Shown: one piece after another, positions 8,137 to 15,829 of the stretch
Numbering within the stretch: position 1 is the first letter of the stretch
Layout: each line of letters starts with the position of its first letter
Assembly (NCBI RefSeq): GCF_024808665.1
Contig: NZ_JANUBZ010000024.1
Coordinates: 1-31,083 of the forward strand
DNA: 31,083 bases
Source of the DNA: Mucilaginibacter empetricola
GTDB lineage: Bacteria > Bacteroidota > Bacteroidia > Sphingobacteriales > Sphingobacteriaceae
Direction: 5' to 3'
Notes under the pieces: model-generated
The model's database searches: none
What the model was told of the DNA's origin: nothing
The model's input: the letters and a program-made list of their open reading frames with translations, nothing else
Translations under genes and position numbers: made by a program

Positions 8137-9402
8137 ATGGCAAAACCTGCAAAAAAACAAGGAAAACTAAAAGCTTTTCTCCAATCGTTAGGCCCAGGAT
8201 TAATTACCGGTGCCAGCGATGACGATCCTTCAGGAATCGCCACCTATTCGCAGGTAGGCGCCCAGTTTGGTTTTTCCATGCTTTGGACAGCCCTGATCAC
8301 CTTTCCGTTGATGGCCGTCATTCAGGAAATATGTGCCCGCATCGGGCTGGTGACTACTAATGGTTTAACTACCACGTTGAAAGATCATTACCCTAAATGG
8401 GTATTGTGGTTGATGATCCTGTTTTCTTTTCCGGCCATTATTTTAAATATAGGGGCTGATATTGCCAGTATGGGGGCAGCTGCGCATATGCTTTTTCCAC
8501 AGGTAGCAGCCTTTTTATTCAGTAGTATATTTACACTTTTAATCATCGTTGCAATTGTTCGCTATCCTTATCAAAAAATAGCGGCTATCCTCAAATGGTT
8601 TTGCATTACCCTGCTCATTTACCTCATTGTTCCTTTTTTTACAAAATTTCCATGGCTGGAGGTATTGAAATCTACGCTCATCCCTAAAATTCAGCTTAAC
8701 AAAAATTATATGAATATGCTGGTGGCTATTTTAGGCACCACAATTTCTCCTTACCTGTTTTTCTGGCAGGCAACCATGGAATCAGAAGATGAAAGATCAA
8801 GTACCAGCCCCATAGTGATCAATAAAAAAGTGCTGACCACGATGCGAAAAGATGTGGACGCAGGCATGTTTTTTTCCAACCTGGTAATGTTTTTTATCAT
8901 CCTTACCTGTGGGGCGGTATTGTATCCTAATGGCATCCGTCAAATTGATACCGTGGAACAGGCTGCCAAGGCTTTACAGCCCATTGCTGGAAACATGGCT
9001 TACTGGCTGTTTGCAATTGGTATTGTTGGTACCGGCTTTCTGGCTATCCCTGTGCTTAGCGGCTCTTTATCCTATATGGCGGCAGAAAGCTTTAACTGGC
9101 AGGAAGGGTTGGATAAAAAGTATTTTCAGGCGAAACCATTTTATGGTGTGATCATTCTGTCGATGATTGTTGGCCTGCTCCTCAACCTGTTGGGCGTATC
9201 ACCGATACAGGCATTGATTTATTCCGGCATATTGTACGGATTAACCGCTCCCGTCATCATCCTGATTATTATGCACATCAGCAATAATAAAAAGATCATG
9301 GGCGTACATGTTAATTCCCGCTGGTCAAACGGCTGGGGGTATACAACACTGGTATTAATGTCTGTTGCTGCCGTAGCCTTGATCTATTTCCAATTTTTTT
9401 AA
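8137..9402 (+). CDS. Divergent Nramp-family divalent metal transporter
   Basis: The 421-residue protein has about 11 membrane helices in the LeuT-like Nramp arrangement. Helix 1 starts with LGPGLITGAS and carries D30-P-S-G33 where canonical Nramps have D-P-G-N. Helix 6 reads G200-TTISPYLFFW where MntH/DMT1 proteins have a Met-Pro-His motif. The metal-binding Met and His of helix 6 and the Asn of helix 1 are therefore replaced, so Mn2+/Fe2+ specificity should not be assumed; Mg2+ or another cation is possible. An intact topology and length argue for a functional protein. A 13-bp hairpin lies just upstream. Confidence 0.85.
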   Translation: MAKPAKKQGKLKAFLQSLGPGLITGASDDDPSGIATYSQVGAQFGFSMLWTALITFPLMAVIQEICARIGLVTTNGLTTTLKDHYPKWVLWLMILFSFPAIILNIGADIASMGAAAHMLFPQVAAFLFSSIFTLLIIVAIVRYPYQKIAAILKWFCITLLIYLIVPFFTKFPWLEVLKSTLIPKIQLNKNYMNMLVAILGTTISPYLFFWQATMESEDERSSTSPIVINKKVLTTMRKDVDAGMFFSNLVMFFIILTCGAVLYPNGIRQIDTVEQAAKALQPIAGNMAYWLFAIGIVGTGFLAIPVLSGSLSYMAAESFNWQEGLDKKYFQAKPFYGVIILSMIVGLLLNLLGVSPIQALIYSGILYGLTAPVIILIIMHISNNKKIMGVHVNSRWSNGWGYTTLVLMSVAAVALIYFQFF

Positions 9403-9459
9403 AAGGATAAAGTATTTCTCTTTTATAGTTAAGGCTGTTTTGTCTGTTCGTTCTACACT

Positions 9460-9726
9460 CTACCCATCTGAGCCACCAAACTTTTGGTGAATAATATTCC
9501 AGGCAAATTTTCGTCCTTGTGCGGATTTCAAATATTTTTCTCTTTTTAAAGCTTCTGTTTTAGTATCAAATTCTTCTGTGTGGGCAATTTCCCAAGGGCG
9601 ATATCTTATAGTATAGCCCTTGGTAGCTAACTCGTTGTGAGATAGGAAGCGATTATTGATGTCGGGTGTGTAGCCGATGTAGATTTTATAAAAAGACGGA
9701 GAATAGAGTACATAAACGGTAAACAT
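9460..9726 (-). CDS. Single-domain GIY-YIG nuclease family protein
   Basis: I start this at the ATG at 9726, giving 88 residues, because the family domain begins right there (MFTVYVLYSPSFYKIYIGYT). The upstream in-frame extension would translate a terminator hairpin and a tRNA-like tail. The GIY equivalent is V4-Y-V6, the YIG is Y16-I-G18, R26 is the conserved catalytic-side Arg, and the C-terminal part with TEALKREKYLKSAQGRKF supplies the conserved Glu/Lys helix. This is the small UPF0213/URI-type class that Bacteroidota genomes often carry in several copies near tRNA genes. Cellular role unknown. Confidence 0.85.
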   Translation of the reverse strand: MFTVYVLYSPSFYKIYIGYTPDINNRFLSHNELATKGYTIRYRPWEIAHTEEFDTKTEALKREKYLKSAQGRKFAWNIIHQKFGGSDG

Positions 9727-9743
9727 ACCGCAATATAATAAGA

Positions 9744-9767
9744 AAAGCCGCTCTTTCGAGCGGCTTT
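9744..9767 (-). terminator. Terminator hairpin directly upstream of the GIY-YIG gene
   Basis: On the minus strand AAAGCCGCTC pairs with GAGCGGCTTT around a GAAA loop (10-bp perfect stem), followed by TCTTATTATA. It lies 17 bases before the GIY-YIG ATG. It would end the transcript of whatever lay upstream, here the tRNA-like remnant. Confidence 0.8.
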
Positions 9768-9815
9768 CTGCCTGGTAGCGGGAGCAGGCGATAAGTCGAA
9801 CTTTTTGGAGGATTT
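9768..9815 (-). other. Decayed tRNA 3'-end-like sequence
   Basis: The minus strand reads GTTCGACTTATCG and then CCTGCTCCCGCTACCAGG just before the terminator hairpin. A TTCGA T-loop, an acceptor-like CTCCCGCT and an encoded ACCA are what the end of a Bacteroidota initiator-tRNA-like gene looks like, but six extra bases break the T-arm and no D-arm or anticodon arm can be folded upstream. This is a resemblance from memory, not a computed match. Confidence 0.4.
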
Positions 9816-9892
9816 GAATACAATTTTGATTGCCAAGGATATTGTGTAACTCATATTGATCCGGCGATAGGAAAGCATTGGAGAAATAAAAT

Positions 9893-9916
9893 AACACCGC
9901 TTAAATGGGCGGTGTT
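9893..9916 (-). terminator. 8-bp stem-loop after the 42-aa ORF
   Basis: AACACCGC (9893-9900) pairs perfectly with GCGGTGTT (9909-9916). On the minus strand it lies 8 bases beyond the stop of the small ORF at 9925-10053; on the plus strand it is followed by TTTT. It probably works as a terminator, possibly in both directions. Confidence 0.6.
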
Positions 9917-9924
9917 TTAGCTGT

Positions 9925-10053
9925 CTATTTAATAAAAAAGTGCTTAATCAATCGCACGATAACATTGAATAGAGCTTGCAAAAGAACAAGGGCAATAATT
10001 ATTCCAAAGATAAATTGCAGTATGTTTTCATACTTTCGATTTCGGAGAGGCAT
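9925..10053 (-). CDS. Putative 42-residue single-pass membrane protein
   Basis: Reading the minus strand from an ATG at 10053 gives 42 codons to a TAG at 9925-9927. The product begins with a basic stretch (MPLRNRKYENILQ), has one hydrophobic helix at about residues 12-33 (FIFGIIIALVLLQALFNVIV) and ends in a basic tail (RLIKHFFIK). This positive-inside/helix/positive-end layout and a hairpin 8 bases after the stop make it a believable small protein gene. I recognise no family. It is too short for standard gene callers and overlaps a meaningless plus-strand frame. Confidence 0.45.
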   Translation of the reverse strand: MPLRNRKYENILQFIFGIIIALVLLQALFNVIVRLIKHFFIK

Positions 10054-10280
10054 GGCTTGTGGATTTAATGAATGGAACTTTTGTTTTCATTCATTGTATC
10101 CAAATTGGATTGGGTAGGGCAGTGAAGTAATTTTTAAAAAACTCTGGTACCTCATATACGTATTTCGGAATCAGTTGTTCGGTTGTCTCGGAATATCTAC
10201 ATAACCGGCTAATCATCTACATTTGATATCTTTTTTAACATTTTCTTTTGAACTGATGAGAATAGTTACATATTTGAAAA

Positions 10281-10706
10281 ATGAAATTGCCTGTAACCTT
10301 ATTGCAAAAACGCGTTAAAGCTTATACCCTTACCGAAATTTTGGTGGTGCTGGTTATTATCGGTATCCTTGTATTGCTGGCTTTACCCAATTTATTACCT
10401 TTAATTACCAAAGCTAAAAGTGTGGAAGCCAAAACACAACTTACCCATATCCAAACGCTGGAGCAAAGCTATTTTTATGAACATTCCAAATACTCGAAAG
10501 ATTTCAGCGAAATCGGCTTTATACAAGACCCTTTGGTAACTGACGCAAAAAACGGTCGCGCCAACTACCGTATCGAAATTGTAAGTGCCACCGGTACTGG
10601 TTTCACGGCCAGAGCAACTGCCGTAGTCGATTTCAATGGCAATGGCACTTTTAACGTCTGGGAAATTGACCAGGATAAAAATCTTCACGAAGTTACCCCC
10701 GATTAG
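10281..10706 (+). CDS. Type II secretion/type IV pilus prepilin (GspG/PilE-like)
   Basis: The 141-residue protein has a class III (prepilin) signal: a short basic leader ending K13-A14, then Y15-TLTEILVVLVIIGILVLL with Glu at +5 of the mature protein. Cleavage would follow Ala14, since the usual Gly at -1 is absent. The rest is a small globular head with an amphipathic helix (AKTQLTHIQTLEQSYFYEHS) and a C-terminal strand region rich in Asp/Asn (DFNGNGTFNVWEIDQDKN), reminiscent of the metal-binding loops of pseudopilin heads. As first gene of the plus-strand operon and the best match to a major pseudopilin, it probably forms the shaft. The peptidase gene starts on the very next base. Confidence 0.85.
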   Translation: MKLPVTLLQKRVKAYTLTEILVVLVIIGILVLLALPNLLPLITKAKSVEAKTQLTHIQTLEQSYFYEHSKYSKDFSEIGFIQDPLVTDAKNGRANYRIEIVSATGTGFTARATAVVDFNGNGTFNVWEIDQDKNLHEVTPD

Positions 10707-11228
10707 GTGTTGTTATTCCATTTGTTGATTATCGGTGTTTTATTATTGATTTTCCTACAGGATATCCGGAGCCATTCGGTATACTGGTTTTTGTTTCCCT
10801 TGCTGGCCGCAGGCCTATTTATCTTAAAACTGCAAAATCAAAGTCTGGGTGATGCTTGGTTACCCATAGCCATAAATATTAGTTTTTTGACCTTACAGCT
10901 TTTTATACTAAGCGTTTATTTTTCGGTAAAAAGCAAAAGATGGATCAATGTAACACAAACGTTACTTGGCTGGGGTGACATCCTTTTTTTGCTGAGTATT
11001 GCGTTTTACTTATCGGTGCTTAATTATTTGTTTTTTTATGTTGCCAGTTTGCTGGTGATTTTATCTTTTTGGTTAATCCGCAACTTAGTTACGCAAAATA
11101 AATTTAATCCTATTCCGCTTGCAGGTTTGCAGGCCTTAATTTTTGCCATACTTTTAACGGGATATTGGTGCTGTCACTGTTTTGACCCCACCGACGATAC
11201 CTGGTTGTTACCCCTTATCACAAAATGA
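10707..11228 (+). CDS. Short A24-type prepilin peptidase (PilD/GspO-like, catalytic domain only)
   Basis: The 173-residue protein has about six membrane helices and the two aspartates of the A24 aspartic peptidases: D19 in FLQDIRSHSVYW, and D91 in the G-x-G-D motif (LLGWGDILF, 88-91). It lacks the N-terminal cysteine-containing methyltransferase domain of PilD, so it may cleave pilins without N-methylating them. The start is GTG at 10707, immediately after the prepilin's TAG and in the same frame; the alternative is TTG at 10710. Its stop overlaps the ATPase ATG by four bases (ATGA). It should process the prepilins encoded in both operons. Confidence 0.85.
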   Translation: MLLFHLLIIGVLLLIFLQDIRSHSVYWFLFPLLAAGLFILKLQNQSLGDAWLPIAINISFLTLQLFILSVYFSVKSKRWINVTQTLLGWGDILFLLSIAFYLSVLNYLFFYVASLLVILSFWLIRNLVTQNKFNPIPLAGLQALIFAILLTGYWCCHCFDPTDDTWLLPLITK

Positions 11229-12658
11229 GTTTTACGGAAGAGATTACTATATTGACGGATCAATTGCACTGGCTTACCAAAGATCAAGCCTGGCATTATC
11301 GCGTTTTGCCGAAAGCAAAATCAAATCATTCGTTTTTATTGTATTGTGAAGAAAGCGCAGATCAAAATGTGCTGTCATCAGAACTGGAGATATTGCTGAA
11401 CAGCGAAATTAAACTAGCCCCGATACCTGCTGAATCTATTGCCCGCCTGCTTTCCAAATATTATATCAAGGACAATGTTATACAGGGCTCAGCGCAGTTA
11501 TCACTCCATCACGATGCGGATAATTTTCTGACGAATTTAATTCAGGAAGCCAAGAATTTAAAAAGCAGTGATATTCATATCGAGAGCTATGAAAATAAAT
11601 GCCGTGTGCGCATCCGGATTGATGGGATGATGGTGGAACGGTATTTATTAAAAAAGGATGAATACCCGGCACTGATCAATAAAATAAAAATTCTTTCTAA
11701 TCTGGATATAGCGGAGAAGCGTTTGCCACAGGATGGGCGGATCAATTTTAAATATAATGATCAGCAATTCGATATCCGGGTATCTATATTGCCAACCCTA
11801 TACGCTGAAAAAGTGGTTCTGAGGCTATTAAATAATGATGCGACGGAAATTGACCTCAACAGTCTTGGCTTTTCCGAATTTGATCTGGATAATTATTTAG
11901 AGGGTGTAAAAAAACCCAATGGCATTCTGTTAATTAGTGGGCCAACGGGATCGGGCAAAACGACTACTTTATACGCCACGCTAAAACTGCTCAACAAGGA
12001 AACCAGGAATATCCTGACTATTGAGGACCCGCCGGAGTATACATTGGAGGGTATTAACCAGGTTCAGTTGAAAGAATCCATCGGTTTATCCTTTGAGATG
12101 GCTTTGCGAACGTTTTTACGCCAGGACCCAGATGTAATTATGGTGGGCGAGATTAGAGATATTAATACCGCTAACATGGCTATCAGGGCGGCGCTAACTG
12201 GCCACATCGTATTATCCACTATCCACACCAATTCGGCATGGGGGACGGTTTCTCGTTTAATTGATATGGGAATACCTCCATTTATGGTGGCCAGCACACT
12301 TAATACAACGGTTGCACAACGTTTGGTGCGTCTATTGTGCCCTCACTGCAAACGAAAACAAGAGTTCAACGAGCAGGCTTACCCTAAACAATTTAAGCCA
12401 TTTGCCAAAGTGGACGATCATTACATGCCGAAAGGCTGCGATCAATGTTATCACACTGGTTATAAAGGCCGTAAGGCTGTTTATGAGGTTATACCCATCG
12501 ATCAGCAGCTGGCATTTGAAATTAAAAACGGCAATATGTATGTCCAGGAGCTCTTAAATGAGCGCGGCATACAAACCCTTGCTCAAAATGCCTTCCAACT
12601 GTTTTATGATGGTTTAACCTCTATAGAAGAAATTTTCCCCTTATTATTAAACTACTAA
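11225..12658 (+). CDS. gspE: Secretion/pilus assembly ATPase, GspE/PilB family
   Basis: The 477-residue cytoplasmic ATPase shows all expected elements: a short N-terminal domain (about 1-95), the N2 domain with SSDIHIE (114-120) and RLPQDGR (166-172), Walker A GPTGSGKTT (239-247), the Asp box around TIEDPPEY (265-272), Walker B DPDVIMVGEIRD (301-312), a His box (TGHIVLSTIHTN), and a zinc-binding tetracysteine (C372-x2-C375 and C405-x2-C408). The tetracysteine and the GRKAVYEV tail are typical of assembly ATPases rather than the retraction ATPase PilT. One short N1 domain matches GspE length better than PilB. It powers (pseudo)pilus polymerisation with GspF. Confidence 0.93.
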   Translation: MSFTEEITILTDQLHWLTKDQAWHYRVLPKAKSNHSFLLYCEESADQNVLSSELEILLNSEIKLAPIPAESIARLLSKYYIKDNVIQGSAQLSLHHDADNFLTNLIQEAKNLKSSDIHIESYENKCRVRIRIDGMMVERYLLKKDEYPALINKIKILSNLDIAEKRLPQDGRINFKYNDQQFDIRVSILPTLYAEKVVLRLLNNDATEIDLNSLGFSEFDLDNYLEGVKKPNGILLISGPTGSGKTTTLYATLKLLNKETRNILTIEDPPEYTLEGINQVQLKESIGLSFEMALRTFLRQDPDVIMVGEIRDINTANMAIRAALTGHIVLSTIHTNSAWGTVSRLIDMGIPPFMVASTLNTTVAQRLVRLLCPHCKRKQEFNEQAYPKQFKPFAKVDDHYMPKGCDQCYHTGYKGRKAVYEVIPIDQQLAFEIKNGNMYVQELLNERGIQTLAQNAFQLFYDGLTSIEEIFPLLLNY

Positions 12659-12667
12659 ACCCCTACT

Positions 12668-14602
12668 ATGCATAAAAAATTTACCCGAACGGTATGGCTT
12701 TGGTTATTATTCGTTTGCCCGCTGCAGCTATTTGCACAACAGACCCCAAGAATAGCGGCGATACAAAAGAAACTGGATAGCCTGGCGAAAACCGCTCCGG
12801 GCTTAAATCAGAAAGTATTTTTGCAGATCAATGGATCGGTGCAGCAGTACCTGTCGGGTATAGCCAGTTCCAATAGTTTAAGTATAAGTGTTGATCCGAA
12901 ATTGACTTTTCCGGTTAACGATAATTTGAATGATGTTACAGCATCCAATATTCTGACTTTTCTTTCCCAAAAGTATAATTTGGATATTACCATTGTCGGC
13001 AATATTATTTATGTGACCGCCTATGTAGACCCGGCGCAGTTTGCCAAAGCCCCGGTTAAGGAAATAAAAGTAAGCTATAGCCGGTCCGACGGTACTTTAT
13101 CGATGACGCTGGATAATGATACTTTGACGAGTGTAGCTAAAAAGATCACGCAGGTGTCAGGTAAAAATGTTATTGTGCCCACTTCGCTCCAGACCAAAAG
13201 AGTAAGTGGATTTATTGCGTCTGCACCATTTGAAACCGCCATGGACAAGCTCGCGTATACTAACGAGATAAAAATGGTTAAAACGGATGACAACTATTAT
13301 CTGTTCCAACCGCTTGCCGAAAATGAAGAGTTATATGTCAACGGGGACAATAAAACTTCCGTTCGGCGGACCTTTAAACCATCAGGAACACCGACGGGGG
13401 CAGGTGGTTCTACTGGCGTGTTTGCAAGAGTCGTAAACGGACAAAAGCTGATTTCGGCAGATGCAACCAATGCTTCCATCCTAACCCTGGTCAAACAGGC
13501 TTCGCAGGAAATGAAATATAATTATTCCATTTATTCGGACATCAAAGGTAATATTGATATCCATGTCAATGATGTTTCTTACGATCAGTTCCTGGGTTTG
13601 CTATTTAAGGGAACAGACAATACTTTCCATTCTGAAGGCGGCGTATACCTGATCGGAGACAGCAAGCTGGAAGGTTTAAGGTCATTTAAAGCCATCCATT
13701 TGCAAAATCGTTCAATTGACACCGTGGTAGCGATGATTCCCGCCGACTGGAAAAAAGGAGTGGAGATCAAAGAGTTCAGAGAGCAAAATACCATTTTATT
13801 GTCTGGGTCAAGCTCACAGATCCGGGAAATAGAGCAAGTGATTAATCAGCTTGACGAATTAGTCCCGGTAATATTAATTGAAGTGACGATGATCGATATT
13901 ACTAAAACCAGAACCATAGCCACAGGCATTACCGCAGGAGTGTCAGACAGCGTAAAAACAGGAGGTACGGTTCTTCCCGGAGTGAACTTCACCTTTAGCG
14001 CCAGCAGCATCAATAGTTTTTTGAGTAGCATAAGCAGTTTTACTTCTGTTAACCTAGGAAAAGTGGTTCCCAATTTTTACGCGACTATACAGGCATTGGA
14101 GTCTAATAATAATGTAGAAATAAGGTCTGTCCCCAAACTGACGGCATTAAACGGACACACGGCGACCTTAAGTATTGGCAGCAGACAATATTACAAAAAC
14201 AGCACACAAAATCTTTACCCTTCGACTTCAACAAGCGCAACTGTCTTTACCAACACGTATGTGCCAGTAGAGGCTAATCTAGCTGTCAATATAAAACCTA
14301 TTGTATCCGGGGATGATCAGGTGACGCTGAACATCGCCGTAAATATTGAGGACTTTACCTCCACACCTACAGACGGATCACCGCCACCGGAATCCATCAG
14401 CAAATTTATATCCAGCCTGCGCGTGCATAGCGAAGATACCGTGCTGCTGGGCGGTATTGAGCGCAATGAAAACGACCTGGCTTCATCGGGTATTCCGATA
14501 TTGTCGCGAATTCCCATTTTAAAATGGATATTTAGCAGCCGTACCAAGACCAATACCAAAGTGGTAACCGTATTATTTGTTAAACCAACTATTTTACGCT
14601 AA
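12668..14602 (+). CDS. gspD: Outer-membrane secretin (GspD/PilQ family)
   Basis: The 644-residue protein has a signal peptide (residues 1-23, LQLFA before Gln24), then a periplasmic part with STN/N-domain-like repeats (about 45-118, 145-215 and 268-330) and an N1/NolW-like repeat (about 337-400). The secretin core follows at 398-644: VILIEVTMIDITKTR, VEIRSVPKLTALNGHTA, and the C-terminal hallmark LLGGIERNENDLASSGIPIL leading to SRIPILKWIF. It forms the ring through which the pilus or secreted substrate leaves. No C-terminal S-domain or obvious pilotin-binding tail is seen, and it ends right after the core. The FN3 lipoprotein of the opposite arm is a candidate pilotin-like partner (inference). 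Confidence 0.92.
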   Translation: MHKKFTRTVWLWLLFVCPLQLFAQQTPRIAAIQKKLDSLAKTAPGLNQKVFLQINGSVQQYLSGIASSNSLSISVDPKLTFPVNDNLNDVTASNILTFLSQKYNLDITIVGNIIYVTAYVDPAQFAKAPVKEIKVSYSRSDGTLSMTLDNDTLTSVAKKITQVSGKNVIVPTSLQTKRVSGFIASAPFETAMDKLAYTNEIKMVKTDDNYYLFQPLAENEELYVNGDNKTSVRRTFKPSGTPTGAGGSTGVFARVVNGQKLISADATNASILTLVKQASQEMKYNYSIYSDIKGNIDIHVNDVSYDQFLGLLFKGTDNTFHSEGGVYLIGDSKLEGLRSFKAIHLQNRSIDTVVAMIPADWKKGVEIKEFREQNTILLSGSSSQIREIEQVINQLDELVPVILIEVTMIDITKTRTIATGITAGVSDSVKTGGTVLPGVNFTFSASSINSFLSSISSFTSVNLGKVVPNFYATIQALESNNNVEIRSVPKLTALNGHTATLSIGSRQYYKNSTQNLYPSTSTSATVFTNTYVPVEANLAVNIKPIVSGDDQVTLNIAVNIEDFTSTPTDGSPPPESISKFISSLRVHSEDTVLLGGIERNENDLASSGIPILSRIPILKWIFSSRTKTNTKVVTVLFVKPTILR

Positions 14603-14610
14603 AGCATTCC

Positions 14611-15828
14611 ATGTCAATACTGGATAAATATTACCGGATCAGTTCTATAGCAGGGATAAATCTAGAGCTGCGGCAGGATGGATTGCTCAGCATTCATTTT
14701 TGCGTCATTTTGGTAAAAGGTAATAGCTTGCATATCGAAAAAAAGGTGACTGATCTGGTCAGTACGGAAGAGCTGAAAAAGCACCTGCCTCTTAAATCAT
14801 TGGTAGCCGTCAATATTTCAGGCAAAGGGGTGTTAAACCGGCAAACCGAAAAGATAGAGGAAATAGATCAGCAGAATTTCACCAAAATCTTGCCTAATGC
14901 CAGAGTGGATGATTTTTATGTACAGAACTTTATTTCCGGTGATCAATCTTTTGTGTCGGTCATCCGGCAAAGTGAGGCTGATAAATGGATCAATCACTTG
15001 AAGACCTTGGGGTATGAGCCATTATCTTTAAGTCTTGGTCCGTTTGTAGTTGAACAAATAGTTTCCCAATTAAATATTTATGGCAATGAGCTTATTTTCA
15101 ACGGGAACATTATTCAGCGGAATGATCAATTGAAATGGACGGGCTATCAAACTGATCCGGCTGCGTTAACGCCGTTTGCCTTAAAAGTCGAAAATGAAGG
15201 GGTAAATGAAAAATTGATTGTTCCTTATGCTGCTGCATTTCAAATGGTATTGTCGGGCAGCCTTGATCTGATCAAGGCAAGCGTTGAAACGCTTGATGGC
15301 GCGTTTAGCAGACTATTGGCAGCCAATAAATTAAGGGTGCACGGTTTATTGATCCTGTCATCTTTGTTTATTCTGTTATTAGTTAACTTTCTTTTGTTTT
15401 CAGGGCTGAATACCTCCAATTCAAAGCTGGTAGAACAAGTCAGCAGAACCACGCAAAGCACTACCGATGTGCTCAAGTTAACGGATCAGGTGCAACAGAA
15501 AGAGGATTTGTTAAAAAACCTGGGCTGGGAGATGGGCATCGATAAAAGTGCCCTGGTCGATCAGTTGGCATCCTTATTGCCGCGGGAGATCATCTGGAAA
15601 GAAGTTTCCGTTGATCCCTTAGATCTTTCGGTGAGCCGTTTGCAGAAAGAAGTTGTTTTTTTTAACAGGCAGATCAAGATAACGGGAATAGCGGAAAAGA
15701 TTATTCCGGTAAATGAATGGATGGCCCGCATAAAAACAAGGCCATGGGTGAAGAACGTGCAAATGGAAAGCTACACCTATAACAGCGAGTTAAACACCGG
15801 ACGGTTTATTATCCTAATTGACTATTGA
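14611..15828 (+). CDS. Fused PilM-PilN / GspL-like inner-membrane platform protein
   Basis: Residues 1-240 look like a degenerate actin-like (PilM/GspL cytoplasmic) domain, with late strands such as KLIVPYAAAFQMVLSGS that match the end of such domains. One membrane helix follows (about 244-264, GLLILSSLFILLLVNFLLF), then a coiled-coil stretch (about 268-305) and a ferredoxin-like PilN/GspL periplasmic domain containing LASLLPREIIWKEVSV and PVNEWMARIKTRPWVKNVQM. In type IV pili PilM and PilN are separate; in type II secretion GspL combines them, so the layout is GspL-like. Similarity is at the level of pattern. The next gene starts one base after its stop. Confidence 0.75.
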   Translation: MSILDKYYRISSIAGINLELRQDGLLSIHFCVILVKGNSLHIEKKVTDLVSTEELKKHLPLKSLVAVNISGKGVLNRQTEKIEEIDQQNFTKILPNARVDDFYVQNFISGDQSFVSVIRQSEADKWINHLKTLGYEPLSLSLGPFVVEQIVSQLNIYGNELIFNGNIIQRNDQLKWTGYQTDPAALTPFALKVENEGVNEKLIVPYAAAFQMVLSGSLDLIKASVETLDGAFSRLLAANKLRVHGLLILSSLFILLLVNFLLFSGLNTSNSKLVEQVSRTTQSTTDVLKLTDQVQQKEDLLKNLGWEMGIDKSALVDQLASLLPREIIWKEVSVDPLDLSVSRLQKEVVFFNRQIKITGIAEKIIPVNEWMARIKTRPWVKNVQMESYTYNSELNTGRFIILIDY

Positions 15829-15829
15829 A

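Noticed and set aside
9727..9897. N-terminal extension of the GIY-YIG gene
   Set aside because: It would translate the terminator stem and tRNA-like tail; the domain starts exactly at the internal ATG at 9726.
9905..10117. Plus-strand 70-codon open frame
   Set aside because: Its composition is not protein-like, it begins inside a terminator hairpin, and the opposite strand carries a better 42-residue membrane ORF.
10210..10281. Possible promoter TTTG-N18-CATATTTG before the prepilin
   Set aside because: The -7 box deviates from consensus and would put the transcript start at or after the ATG.
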